A stretch of DNA of 64,000 nucleotides from Frigoribacterium sp. PhB160 (GTDB lineage Bacteria; Actinomycetota; Actinomycetes; Actinomycetales; Microbacteriaceae). The first letter of the stretch is position 1. Each line of letters begins with the position of its first letter. The position numbers and the translations under genes are program-made. Shown piece after piece: positions 17,650 to 26,017 of this stretch. The stretch is from NCBI RefSeq assembly GCF_003751785.1, contig NZ_RKIE01000001.1, positions 1,403,564 to 1,467,563 on the forward strand, read 5' to 3'. The notes beneath the pieces are model-generated. The model did no database searches and had not been told where the DNA came from. It saw only the letters and a program-made list of their open reading frames with translations.

Positions 17650-18908
17650 CGGACGGCCCCGGCGAGCTGGGCGCCCGTCGACGAGCCGCCGGGCGGCGTG
17701 GTGGTCGACGGCGCGGCGGCCGCCGGGGAGGCGCGGTGCGCGACCCCCTGGAGGGCCCGGTCGTAGACGGTGCGGTGCACCCCGTCCACGGCGTCGCGCT
17801 CCTCGCGACGCCGGGCGCGGCGAGCGGCGACGACGTCGCCCCGGGCCGACGAGCCCGGACGGGCGGCGTCTGCTCCCGTCACCGAGCGGAGCGCCCCGGT
17901 CAGCGCGGCCGTGTCGGCGAGGTCGACCGAGGCGGTCGACCCGGGGTGCTGCTCGGCCGAGAAGCCGACGAGCGGGGCGACGACGGGGACGCCGAGGTCC
18001 CAGCAGAGCTCGGCCCAGCCGGAGTGCGTGCCGTGGCGGTAGGGGAGCACGACGGCGTCGAGGTCGGCCAGGGCGGCGGCCAGCTCGGCGTCGTCGAGGC
18101 GCGGGTGGACGACGAGCTCGGCGCCCGGGCACGCGGCGACGAGCGCGGCCACGCGGACACGCGCCTCCTCGTCGCGCACGGCCTCGTTGAGGTCGACGCG
18201 GACGGAGACCTCGACGCCCTCGGCGCGGAGCCGGTCGGCGGCGGCGAGCAGGGCCGCCACGGTGCCGGGGCCGTCGACGTTGGGGCGGAGGTCGCGGAGG
18301 CTCGTGCCGACGACGACCGCGCCCGACGGTCGACCGACGGGCGCCTCGGCGTCGAGGGGCAGCACGTTCGGGTGGGCGACGACCGTGGCCGCCCGGCCCC
18401 AGCGGCGCTCGATCTCGGCGGCGGCGCCCGCGGTGAGGGTGATCAGCTCGTCGGCCGCGGGGACGAGGAGGTCGAGCTGTGCCGCGTGGGGGGCCTGGTC
18501 GACGAGCTGCGGGTTCTCGAGGTCGTGGACCGTGTAGACGAGCGGACGACCCGTCTCGCGGAGGGCGTCGACGACGTCGCTCAGGTGGCCGAGGCCGAAC
18601 GACTCGGTGCCGAAGTGGAGGTGGAGGAGGTCGAACTCGTCGGCGTGGCGGCGGATCCAGCCGCCGTCGACGGCGACCGGGGGCCACCATCGGCCGTCGG
18701 TGGCGCCCGCGGGCACGGGGTCGGGCAGGCGCACGATCCCGGTCGTCGAGCCGGGCGCGGCCAGGGCGGCGACGTAGGGGTGGCCGGAGGGGACGCTGAC
18801 GACGCGGAGCTGTCGGGTCGCGGGACGGTTCTGGTCGATGGTCGTGCCTCCTCGGATCAGGGTGCGGTGCGGGGGGCCGGGTCCGGCCGGGAGGAGCGCC
18901 CCGGCCAC
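17646..18908 (-). CDS. Glycosyltransferase (GT4-like) with uncertain start
   Basis: A GT-B glycosyltransferase. LRVVSVPSGHPYV near the N-terminus, FDLLHLHFGTESFG, LVYTVHDLENPQ and the C-terminal VLPYRHGTHSGWAELCWDLG support the family. The coordinates use the nearest canonical start, GTG 18908 (420 aa). That start has no Shine-Dalgarno and adds a proline- and glycine-rich stretch unlike protein. A perfect GAGGAGG at 18853-18847 lies seven bases before an ATC codon at 18839, ten residues before LRVVSVP. Initiation at AUC (397 aa) is therefore likely. It is the first gene of the minus-strand run; TAGCTT at 18971-18966 is a plausible -10. Confidence 0.82.
   Translation of the reverse strand: MAGALLPAGPGPPHRTLIRGGTTIDQNRPATRQLRVVSVPSGHPYVAALAAPGSTTGIVRLPDPVPAGATDGRWWPPVAVDGGWIRRHADEFDLLHLHFGTESFGLGHLSDVVDALRETGRPLVYTVHDLENPQLVDQAPHAAQLDLLVPAADELITLTAGAAAEIERRWGRAATVVAHPNVLPLDAEAPVGRPSGAVVVGTSLRDLRPNVDGPGTVAALLAAADRLRAEGVEVSVRVDLNEAVRDEEARVRVAALVAACPGAELVVHPRLDDAELAAALADLDAVVLPYRHGTHSGWAELCWDLGVPVVAPLVGFSAEQHPGSTASVDLADTAALTGALRSVTGADAARPGSSARGDVVAARRARRREERDAVDGVHRTVYDRALQGVAHRASPAAAAPSTTTPPGGSSTGAQLAGAVR
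18837..18853 (-). promoter_or_regulatory. Ribosome binding site followed by a probable AUC start
   Basis: On the minus strand GAGGAGG (18853-18847) is followed by CACGACC and then ATC (18839-18837) in the glycosyltransferase frame. No ATG, GTG or TTG occurs in frame between GTG 18908 and the conserved N-terminal motif. Confidence 0.5.
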
Positions 18909-19087
18909 GGTCGGGGACCGGGCGGCGTACGAGAGGGGGCGGGCCCGCAGGTGGGGCCTGACCCGAAGCTAGTCCGTCCGAGGCCCTGCCGTGCTGGGGG
19001 GTCTGTACCCCTCTGCACCCGTCCGCATCCCGGCGCGGGATGATCGAGGCGCCGCGGTGGTCACGACCCGCCCGGCGGGAGGATCGG

Positions 19088-20020
19088 ATGAGCACCACGA
19101 GCGACGCCGTCGACGGACGCACGCGGCACTACGGCGAGTTCTACGGGCTGCGCGAGCCGGAGGGGGAGGGCGACGTCGCGCTCGTCGTCGGCAACTGCCA
19201 GGCCGAGTCGCTGCGCATCGCGCTCGAGGGCGGCGGGCTGCGCACCGTCCGCACGCCCGCGGTCCACGAGCTGGTCGCCGCCGACCTGCCGCACCTGGGG
19301 CGATGGCTCGCGCGGGCGCGCCTGCTCGTCTCGCAGCCGGTGCGCGACGACTACCACGGCCTGCCGCTCGGCACGGCGCAGCTGGCCGCCGGCCTCGGCG
19401 ACGGCGCGCGCGTCGAGCGCGTGCCGGTCATCCGCTTCGCGGGCCTCTACCCCACGCACGCGATCGTCCGTCCGCCCTCCGACGCCTCGCTCGTGCCGCC
19501 GCTCGTCGAGTACCACGACCTGCGCCTGCTGACGACGGCGGCGGACCGCCTGGCGGGCTCGACGCCCCGCCGCTGGACCCTCGGGCCGGACGCCGTGCGC
19601 GCCGTCGGCGAGCTCTCGCGGGGCGAGCTCCGCCGTCGCGAGGCGGCGCACGACGCCGTGGTCGTCAGCGACCTCTTCGACGACCCGCACTTCGGCCAGA
19701 TGCGCACCCTGAACCACCCGGGCAACCCGGTCTGGACCGAGCTCGCGGCCCGCGTCCGCCGCCGCCTCGGGCTCGACCCGCACGTCGTCGACCCGGGGCG
19801 CGAGCTCCTGTCGAGCGTGCACGCGCCCCGGGCCGCCGCCGTGATCGAGGCGTTCGGCCTCGACGGCGACCCCGTCGACGAGTGGGTGGTCGAGGGCCGC
19901 GTCGTCCCGGCCGCGGAGGTCGAGGAGGCGCACCTCGCCTGGTACGCGGAGCGCCCCGAGGTCGTCTCCGCCGGCACCGCCCGCCACGCCGACGCGCTCG
20001 CCCTGCTGGGGCTGTCGTGA
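19088..20020 (+). CDS. WcbI-like polysaccharide biosynthesis protein
   Basis: A 310-residue protein containing VALVVGNCQAESLRIAL near residue 30 and LVSQPVRDDY, both typical of the WcbI domain found in capsule clusters and proposed to act as an acetyltransferase. The ATG at 19088 follows GGGAGGA. It diverges from the minus-strand glycosyltransferases and is the first of three coupled plus-strand genes; its GTGA end overlaps the next start. The presumed role is modification of the glycan made by the neighbouring glycosyltransferases, which is inference from context. Confidence 0.82.
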   Translation: MSTTSDAVDGRTRHYGEFYGLREPEGEGDVALVVGNCQAESLRIALEGGGLRTVRTPAVHELVAADLPHLGRWLARARLLVSQPVRDDYHGLPLGTAQLAAGLGDGARVERVPVIRFAGLYPTHAIVRPPSDASLVPPLVEYHDLRLLTTAADRLAGSTPRRWTLGPDAVRAVGELSRGELRRREAAHDAVVVSDLFDDPHFGQMRTLNHPGNPVWTELAARVRRRLGLDPHVVDPGRELLSSVHAPRAAAVIEAFGLDGDPVDEWVVEGRVVPAAEVEEAHLAWYAERPEVVSAGTARHADALALLGLS

Positions 20021-21024
20021 CGCGCCCGCCCGCGCTCGTCGTCACCGACGACGCACAGCACGGGGTGACCGTCTACGCGCGCCAGCTGGCGGACGCCGTC
20101 GCCCGTCGGCACGGCGACGTCGAGGTCGTCGGGCCCGGCGCCCTGACCGGCGACGCGCCTCCGGCACGGGCCCACCTCCACTTCACCGACCGGCTCTGGG
20201 CCGGGTCGCCCGAGGACGCCGCTGCCCGGCTGGAGGAGCTCGCCCGCCGCGTCGAGCTCACCGTGACGCTGCACGACCTCCCGCAGCCCTCCGACGGCGT
20301 CGTCAACCTGCCCCGGCGGGCCGAGTGCTACCGGCGGGTGGCGGCCGCGTCGACCGGCGTCGTCGTCAACAGCCGGCACGAGGCCGCCCTGCTCACCGAG
20401 CACGTGCGCGTCGACCCCGCCCGCCCCGTCGGCGTCGTGCCCCTGCCCGTCGACCCCGTCGACCCCGACCCGACGCGGCCCGCCGACGACGGATCGGCCG
20501 CCGTGATCGGCTTCTTCTACCCGGGCAAGGGACACGCCGAGCTCGTGGACGCCGTCGCGGGGCTCCGGCCCCGGGGCGTCGACCTGGGCGTGGCGGTCCT
20601 GGGCCGGGCCTCCGCCGGGCACGAGGGCGAGCTCGCCGACCTCGTCGCCGAGGCGGCGCGGCGCGGCGTCGACCTCGAGGTGACCGGCTACCTCGACGAC
20701 GCCGCTCTCCTCGACCGCAGCCGCCGGGCCGCCGTGCCCGTGGCCGCCCACCGCCACGTGTCGGCGTCGGGCTCGATCGCGACCTGGGTCGCCGCGGGGA
20801 GGCGCCCCCTCGTCCCCGACACCCGGTACTCCCGAGAGATGGCCGAGCTCCGCCCCGGCACGCTCACGCTGTTCGCCGAGGGCGGGCTGGCCGACGCCGT
20901 CGCGCGGGCGCAGCGCGACCCCGGGTCGACGTGGTGGGCGGCCGGCACCGACGTCGGGCCCGGCCTCGTCGACACCGCCGCGGCCTACCTCGCCTGGTGG
21001 GCCGCCGTGGAGGCGTCGTCGTGA
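20017..21024 (+). CDS. Glycosyltransferase, GT-B type
   Basis: A 335-residue protein. VVTDDAQHGVTVYARQLADAV at the N-terminus resembles the acceptor loop of GT4 enzymes, VVVNSRHEAALL is typical of this fold, and GFFYPGKGHAELVDAV is the donor-domain entry. The usual E-x7-E motif is weak (SASGSIATWVAAGRRPLV), so the family number is uncertain. The GTG start at 20017 overlaps the WcbI stop, and the stop overlaps the next GTG; all three genes are translationally coupled. No signal peptide is visible. Confidence 0.75.
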   Translation: MTRPPALVVTDDAQHGVTVYARQLADAVARRHGDVEVVGPGALTGDAPPARAHLHFTDRLWAGSPEDAAARLEELARRVELTVTLHDLPQPSDGVVNLPRRAECYRRVAAASTGVVVNSRHEAALLTEHVRVDPARPVGVVPLPVDPVDPDPTRPADDGSAAVIGFFYPGKGHAELVDAVAGLRPRGVDLGVAVLGRASAGHEGELADLVAEAARRGVDLEVTGYLDDAALLDRSRRAAVPVAAHRHVSASGSIATWVAAGRRPLVPDTRYSREMAELRPGTLTLFAEGGLADAVARAQRDPGSTWWAAGTDVGPGLVDTAAAYLAWWAAVEASS

Positions 21025-22367
21025 GCGGCCCCGCCGAGGGCGCCTCGGCCCCGCCGTGGGGCGTGCCCGTGCGCGGCAACCGCTGGGACGAGCTGGGCGA
21101 CGGCCGCCCGGAGGCGCGACGTCGCGTCTCCGTCGTCGTCCCCTACTACCGGCAGCAGGCCGAGCTCGACCGCACCCTCGCCGCGCTCGCCCGCCAGACC
21201 TGGCCCGCCCACCTGCTCGAGGTCGTCGTGGTCGACGACGGCTCGCCCGAGCCGCCCCGGGTGCCGCCGGGGGTCGTCGTCGTGCGGCAGGAGGACCGCG
21301 GCTTCCGCCTGGCCGCCGCCCGGAACCTCGGCGCCCGGACCGCGACGGGCGACCTGCTCTGCTTCCTCGACGCCGACACGGCGCCCGAGCCCGGGTACGT
21401 CGAGGCCCTCGTGCGCCTGCCGTCCCTGTCGCCCGAGGTCGTCACGGTCGGTCGTCGCCGCCACGCCGACTTCGCCGGGGTCGACGCGACGGCCCCCGTC
21501 GAGGTCGTCGGCCCCGCGGCCGAGCTCGACGAGCCGGCCTGGCTCAGCCGGGCCTACCGCGACAGCGACGACCTGCTGCGGGCCGACGACCGGTCGTACC
21601 GGCACGTCATCGGGGCCGTCACGGCCTGCACCCGGTGGCTCCTCGACGAGGTGGGCGGCTGGGACGAGACGTTCCGCGCCTACGGGGGAGAGGACTGGGA
21701 GTGGGCGCACCGGGCGTGGGCGGCCGGAGCCGTCCTCGCCCACGTGCCCGACGCGGTCGCCTGGCACGACGGACCCGACTGGGCCGGCCGCGACGGCGAC
21801 GACGAGGCCCGTCAGCGACGGCAGAACGACGAGACGCTGACCCTCGCTCGCCTCGTGCCCGTCGAGGGCTCTCGACCGAGGGCGCTCCGCACGGGCGCCG
21901 TCGACGTCGTCGTCGAGCTGGGGGAGGAGCCGGCGGGGGCCGCGGCCGTCCTCGCCGTCGACGGAGTCCTCGAGGCCCTCCCCGGCGCCCTCGTGGTCGT
22001 CCGCGACGAGGTCGCCCGCCTGCTCGCGGGCGACGACCGCGTCGTGGCGGCGGCGCCGGACCCGGCCGGGCCGGCCGCGCGCGTCCGGGTCGTCCTGCCG
22101 CGGGCCGTCCGCGTGCGCGACGGCGCGGCGCTCGTCGACGCCGTGGCCCAGGTCGGCGTGGACGACCTCGGCACGGTGGTGCTCGTCGACGCCGGCGGCG
22201 CCGAGGTCGCCCGCGTGACGGCACGGCGCGCCGCGCTCCGGAGCCGGAGGTGGGGTCGGGACGACCTCTTCCGCACCGAGCGTCGTACCGCCCCGGGGCT
22301 CGAGGCCGTCGAGGGGGAGCCGTCCCTGGCCGCCTGGTTCGGCGGCTGGGACCGACCCTCACCCTGA
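21021..22367 (+). CDS. Family 2 glycosyltransferase with long C-terminal extension
   Basis: A 448-residue enzyme. The GT-A core begins at VSVVVPYYRQQAELDRTL (about residue 36), followed by VVVVDDGSPEPP, LLCFLDADTAPEPGY with the DxD, and GGWDETFRAYGGEDWEWAHR with the ED acceptor motif. The last roughly 170 residues (from RLVPVEGSRP) are not recognised and are rich in Val, Ala, Asp and Arg. GTG 21021 overlaps the stop of the upstream gene. It closes the plus-strand arm of the glycan island. Confidence 0.85.
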   Translation: MSGPAEGASAPPWGVPVRGNRWDELGDGRPEARRRVSVVVPYYRQQAELDRTLAALARQTWPAHLLEVVVVDDGSPEPPRVPPGVVVVRQEDRGFRLAAARNLGARTATGDLLCFLDADTAPEPGYVEALVRLPSLSPEVVTVGRRRHADFAGVDATAPVEVVGPAAELDEPAWLSRAYRDSDDLLRADDRSYRHVIGAVTACTRWLLDEVGGWDETFRAYGGEDWEWAHRAWAAGAVLAHVPDAVAWHDGPDWAGRDGDDEARQRRQNDETLTLARLVPVEGSRPRALRTGAVDVVVELGEEPAGAAAVLAVDGVLEALPGALVVVRDEVARLLAGDDRVVAAAPDPAGPAARVRVVLPRAVRVRDGAALVDAVAQVGVDDLGTVVLVDAGGAEVARVTARRAALRSRRWGRDDLFRTERRTAPGLEAVEGEPSLAAWFGGWDRPSP

Positions 22368-22447
22368 ACCTGAGCCTCACGCCGAATGTGCCGGTCGGAC
22401 CGGCGAGTCTCGACGGCGGACGCCCCCCGTCGACCTACCATCCAGGC

Positions 22448-23818
22448 ATGACCGACAGCGTGCGGGCGAGCGAGGGCACCACGATCGTGCTGCCCGACGG
22501 CGACGCCGACGCGCCGACGCGTCACCGGACGACCTTCGTCGAGCCGCACCCCATCCCGTCCGTGGAGGCCGCCCCCGCCCCGCCGACGGACGAGCAGGAG
22601 CACCGCCCCGTGACCACCACCCTCAGCCCCGAGGCCCCGACCGACCTCCTCGAGCCCCGCGCGCCGCGGCCCGTGTCGGTCCCCTCGCACCGCGCCGACG
22701 TCGACCTCGACGTCGTGCCCACCGACCCTGCCGAGCCGCGGCCCGCGAGCGTCGCCCGCCACTCCGTCGACACGTCGGCGATCACCCTGCCCGTCTTCGC
22801 CCAGCCGGTCGACCCGTCGCTGCCCCAGCCGCCCGAGCGGGTCACCCTCGACGACGACGTGCTCGTCCGCATGGTCGAGCGCCGCCTCGACGACACCGCC
22901 ACCGTCGACCTGATGGCCGTCGTCCAGGCCCAGCTCCAGGCCCGCCGCGCCGAGGCCGCGCAGTTCGCGACCTGGGCCGACGCCATCTCCCGCGTCGGCA
23001 CCGACGAGGCCGCCGAGGTGCTCGAGCGCACGCGACTGCGCTTCACCGGCGTCATCGACGTCGTCCTCCCGCCGCCGCTCGAGGCGGGGGAGGCGCCCGT
23101 CGCGTCCCTCGCGGAGCCCCAGCTCGCGCTCGGAGCCGGGCCCTCGGCCGGCCAGGGGACGGATCCCGGCTCGGAGTCCGCCTCCGCCGTGGTGACGACC
23201 GCCGACGTCCCGGTGCAGCGCGCCGCCGCCGACGACGCAGCTGACGACGTCGACGCGGACGCCGAGGCCGACCGCGACGAGCTGACGGCTCCGTCGCTCC
23301 TCCCGCAGGCGGCCCTCGGGAGCCCCCGCGACGTCGGGGCCTCCCCGACCGCCGTCGGCGTCCCGGCCCCCGAGGCCGCCGTCCGTCGGCCGGTCGTCCT
23401 CCTGGTCGGCGCCGCCGTGGCGTCGCTCGTCGTCCTCGTCGCCCTCGTGCTCGCGGCGGTCGTCCCCGGCTCCGGCGTCGCGGGCGTCCTCGCGACCGTG
23501 GCGGTCCCGCTCACGGCCGGCCTCGTCGGCACCGGCACCCTGCTGGCCGTCCGCGCCCGCGGGGCCGACGCCGAGCTGCTCGCCCGTCGCGGGCCCGTCG
23601 CCGTGGTCGCGGCGGTCGTGGTGGCCTCCGTCGTCGGCCTCAGCGTCCTGACCTCCTCGCTGGCCGCCCTCGCGTGGCAGGGCTGGCTCCTCCGTGCCGT
23701 GGGCGCCACGGGCGTCACCGAGCCCCTCTCCGCCCTCCTCGCCGTCGTCCTCACGGCTGTCGTCGCGGTCGTCGTGACCGTCGTCGTGACGAGCGTGCGG
23801 GCGACCTCCCGCGACTAA
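22448..23818 (+). CDS. Hypothetical membrane protein with long disordered N-terminus
   Basis: I do not recognise this 456-residue protein. Residues 1-310 are rich in Pro, Ala, Asp and Glu and have no clear fold except a possible helical stretch (VRMVERRLDDTATVDLMAVV). Residues from about 315 form four hydrophobic segments (for example VVLLVGAAVASLVVLVALVL and VAVVAAVVVASVVGLSVL). It contains no Cys-based motif and no enzyme signature. The ATG at 22448 has TACCAT six bases upstream and no ribosome binding site, so a leaderless transcript is likely. It follows the glycan genes in the same direction, but a link is not shown. Confidence 0.7.
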   Translation: MTDSVRASEGTTIVLPDGDADAPTRHRTTFVEPHPIPSVEAAPAPPTDEQEHRPVTTTLSPEAPTDLLEPRAPRPVSVPSHRADVDLDVVPTDPAEPRPASVARHSVDTSAITLPVFAQPVDPSLPQPPERVTLDDDVLVRMVERRLDDTATVDLMAVVQAQLQARRAEAAQFATWADAISRVGTDEAAEVLERTRLRFTGVIDVVLPPPLEAGEAPVASLAEPQLALGAGPSAGQGTDPGSESASAVVTTADVPVQRAAADDAADDVDADAEADRDELTAPSLLPQAALGSPRDVGASPTAVGVPAPEAAVRRPVVLLVGAAVASLVVLVALVLAAVVPGSGVAGVLATVAVPLTAGLVGTGTLLAVRARGADAELLARRGPVAVVAAVVVASVVGLSVLTSSLAALAWQGWLLRAVGATGVTEPLSALLAVVLTAVVAVVVTVVVTSVRATSRD

Positions 23819-23827
23819 GCTCGTCGG

Positions 23828-24643
23828 GTGTCCACACTCGCCGAAGTCTCCGCCGTCGTCGACCGCCTCTGGCCCGTCTCGGGCGCCGAGTCGTGGGACG
23901 CCCCCGGCCTCGTGGTCGGCGACCCCGACCAGGTCGTCCGCCACGTCCACCTCGCCGTCGACGCCGTCCTCGACACCGTCGACGAAGCGCTCGGCATGGA
24001 CGCCGACCTGCTCCTCGTGCACCACCCGCTCCTGCTCCGCGGCGTCACCCGCGTCTCGGAGGACACGACGAAGGGCGCGGTCGTCGCCCGTCTCGTGCGC
24101 GGCGGCTGCGCGCTCCTCGCGGCGCACACGAACGCCGACGTCGTCGAGACCGGCACCTCGCGGGTGCTCGCGCACCAGCTCGGCCTCGTCGACCAGCGCG
24201 CCCTCACCCAGGGCGCGGCGCCCGGCACCGGCCTCGGCGTCGTGGGCCGCCTCCCGCAGCCGACGAGCCTGGTCGCGCTCGCGCGCCAGCTCGGCGACCT
24301 CCTGCCGCCGACCGCGTCCGGCGTCCGCGTGGCGGGCGAGGCCGACCGGGTGGTCGAGACCGTCGCGCTCTGCGCCGGCGCAGGCGACTCGCTGCTGGGT
24401 CACCCCGACGTCCTGACGGCCGACGCCTACGTCACGAGCGACCTCCGCCACCACCCCGCCTCCGACGCGCGCGAGCTCATGCTCCTCGGCCGCGGCCCGG
24501 CCCTCCTCGACGTCTCCCACTGGGCCAGCGAGTGGCTCTGGCTCGACACCGCCGCCGCCCAGCTCCGTCGTGAGCTGCACGACGTCGAGGTCACGCTGAG
24601 CGACCTGCGCACCGACCCCTGGGACTTCGCGGTCGTGCAGTAG
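23828..24643 (+). CDS. Nif3-like dinuclear metal centre protein
   Basis: A 271-residue member of the NIF3/DUF34 family. Metal-binding motifs are visible: LLLVHHPLLLRG near residue 65, AHTNADV near residue 100 and a late SHWASEW (about 235), matching the HHP, H-x-N and late His pattern. It is often annotated as GTP cyclohydrolase I type 2-like, but the role is unsettled. The GTG at 23828 lies nine bases after the previous stop and six bases after TAAGCT, again a leaderless pattern. The CT398-like gene downstream is a common neighbour. Confidence 0.88.
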   Translation: MSTLAEVSAVVDRLWPVSGAESWDAPGLVVGDPDQVVRHVHLAVDAVLDTVDEALGMDADLLLVHHPLLLRGVTRVSEDTTKGAVVARLVRGGCALLAAHTNADVVETGTSRVLAHQLGLVDQRALTQGAAPGTGLGVVGRLPQPTSLVALARQLGDLLPPTASGVRVAGEADRVVETVALCAGAGDSLLGHPDVLTADAYVTSDLRHHPASDARELMLLGRGPALLDVSHWASEWLWLDTAAAQLRRELHDVEVTLSDLRTDPWDFAVVQ

Positions 24644-24728
24644 CCGACCCGCGCCTCCTCGCCCCGCCCCGATCCGCCCGGCACCACGCCCCCGGCACCG
24701 CACCACCACGACACGAAGAAGGCCCCGC

Positions 24729-25469
24729 ATGCCCCTGCAAGCCAGCCCCGCCGACCAGGCCCTGCTGCTCGACCTCCAGCAGCTCGACACGACGCTCCGG
24801 CAACTGGCCCACCGCGCCGCGAACCTGCCCGAGATCGCCGTCCTCGCCACCGTCGACGGCGACGCCTCGCGCCTCCGCAGCCGCATGGCGTCCGAGCAGG
24901 GCGCCCTCGAGGACGCCCAGGCCGAGCTGCGCCGCATCGAGTCCGACGTGCAGGTCGTCGACGCCCGCGTCGCCCGCGACCAGCAGCGACTGGCGGGCAC
25001 CTCGTCGGTCAAGGACGTGCAGGCGCTCGAGTCCGAGCTGGCCGCCCTCGCGAAGCGCGGCTCCGACCTCGAGGACATGCAGCTCGAGGTCATGGAGCGC
25101 GTCGAGGGCCTCGCCGCCGTCGCCGAGGTCACGCAGGGCGAGCTCGACCTCATCGAGCACCGACGCGCCGACGCCCGGGCGACCCGCGACGGCAAGCTCG
25201 GCGAGCTCGAGGTCGAGCGCCGCCAGGTCGAGGCCGACCGGGGCACCCTCGCCGCGAAGGTGCCCGCCGACCTGCTCGCCCTCTACGAGCGCCAGCGCGA
25301 GCGGTACGGCACGGGTGCCTCGCTCCTCCGGGCCGGCGTCTCCAGCGCGAGCGGCGTGACCCTGACGGGCAGCGACCTCGCCGCCGTCCGGTCGGCCTCC
25401 GCCTACGACGTCGTCCTCTGCCCCGACAGCAACGCGATCCTCGTCCGCACGAACGAGTCCGGCATCTGA
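24729..25469 (+). CDS. CT398-like coiled-coil protein with degraded zinc ribbon
   Basis: A 246-residue protein. Residues 10-180 form a long charged antiparallel coiled coil with the conserved SSVKDVQALESELAAL segment. The C-terminal zinc ribbon of the family normally has two CxxC pairs; here the first is replaced (RAGVSSASGVTLTGSD) and the second is CPDS, leaving only one cysteine. Metal binding is therefore unlikely. Function is unknown; relatives are linked to flagellar or secretion functions in chlamydia and to Nif3 neighbours in actinobacteria. The ATG lies nine bases after GAAGAAGG. Confidence 0.85.
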   Translation: MPLQASPADQALLLDLQQLDTTLRQLAHRAANLPEIAVLATVDGDASRLRSRMASEQGALEDAQAELRRIESDVQVVDARVARDQQRLAGTSSVKDVQALESELAALAKRGSDLEDMQLEVMERVEGLAAVAEVTQGELDLIEHRRADARATRDGKLGELEVERRQVEADRGTLAAKVPADLLALYERQRERYGTGASLLRAGVSSASGVTLTGSDLAAVRSASAYDVVLCPDSNAILVRTNESGI

Positions 25470-25508
25470 CGGTCGGCCCTCGGCGCGGCCCGCGGTCGCG
25501 ACGACCGC

Positions 25509-25514
25509 TACCAT
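25509..25514 (+). promoter_or_regulatory. -10 box of the RNase P RNA gene
   Basis: TACCAT lies about seven bases before the predicted 5' end of the RNase P RNA. No good -35 is visible. Confidence 0.45.
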
Positions 25515-25518
25515 GGTC

Positions 25519-25913
25519 GAGCGGACGGGTCGGCAAGACGGTCGCGTCGGTCGGGGGCTCGCTCCCGGCCGCCGAGGAACGTCCGGGCTCCACAGAGCAG
25601 GGCGGTGGGCAACACCCACCCGGGGCGACCCGCGAGACAGTGCAACAGAGAGCAGACCGCCACGGTCGTCGCCGCGAGGCGCGGCCGGGGTAAGGGTGAA
25701 ACGGCGGTGTAAGAGACCACCAGCGGTTCGGGTGACCGACCGGCTATGCAAACCTCGCCTGGAGCAAGGTCAGACAGAAGGCGTCGAGGCGGCTCGCTGA
25801 GCCTTCGGGTAGACCGCTAGAGGGCTGTGGCGACGCAGTCCCGAGATAGATGGCCGTCCATGGTGCTCCGGCACCGGGACAGAACCCGGCGTATCAGCCG
25901 GCCCGTCCGCCCC
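25519..25913 (+). ncRNA. rnpB: RNase P RNA, bacterial type A
   Basis: The catalytic RNA that matures tRNA 5' ends. Conserved blocks are present: GAGGAACGTCCGGGCTCCAC near 25571, ACAGAGAGCAGACCGCC near 25645, GGTAAGGGTGAAACGG near 25688, GTGTAAGAGACCACCAGC near 25709, AGACAGAAGGCGTCGAGGC near 25771 and AGATAGATGG near 25842. P1 pairs GCGGACGGGTCGGC (25521-25534) with GCCGGCCCGTCCGC (25897-25910). Ends are set by P1 and may be off by a few bases. The stretch 25470-26017 has no protein gene: it holds this RNA, its -10 box and the terminator that follows. Confidence 0.96.
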
Positions 25914-25918
25914 ACGCA

Positions 25919-25964
25919 CGAGACCCCGAGACCAGGAGGCGCGCCTCCTGGTCCCGGGGTCTCG
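25919..25964. terminator. Terminator shared by rnpB and ppgK
   Basis: A nearly perfect inverted repeat of about 20 bp (CGAGACCCCG-A-GACCAGGAGGC opposite its complement, with one bulge) lies directly after the RNase P RNA. It can serve both converging transcripts. Confidence 0.8.
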
Positions 25965-26017
25965 TCGCGTCCGCCCCGTGGCCGCGTCGCCGCGCGGGGC
26001 CCTGTCCGCCCGAGGGC

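Noticed and set aside
17649-19122. A long N-terminal extension of the GT4 glycosyltransferase ending at 16513
   Set aside because: It overlaps the upstream glycosyltransferase; ATG 17649 forms an ATGA overlap and starts the family.
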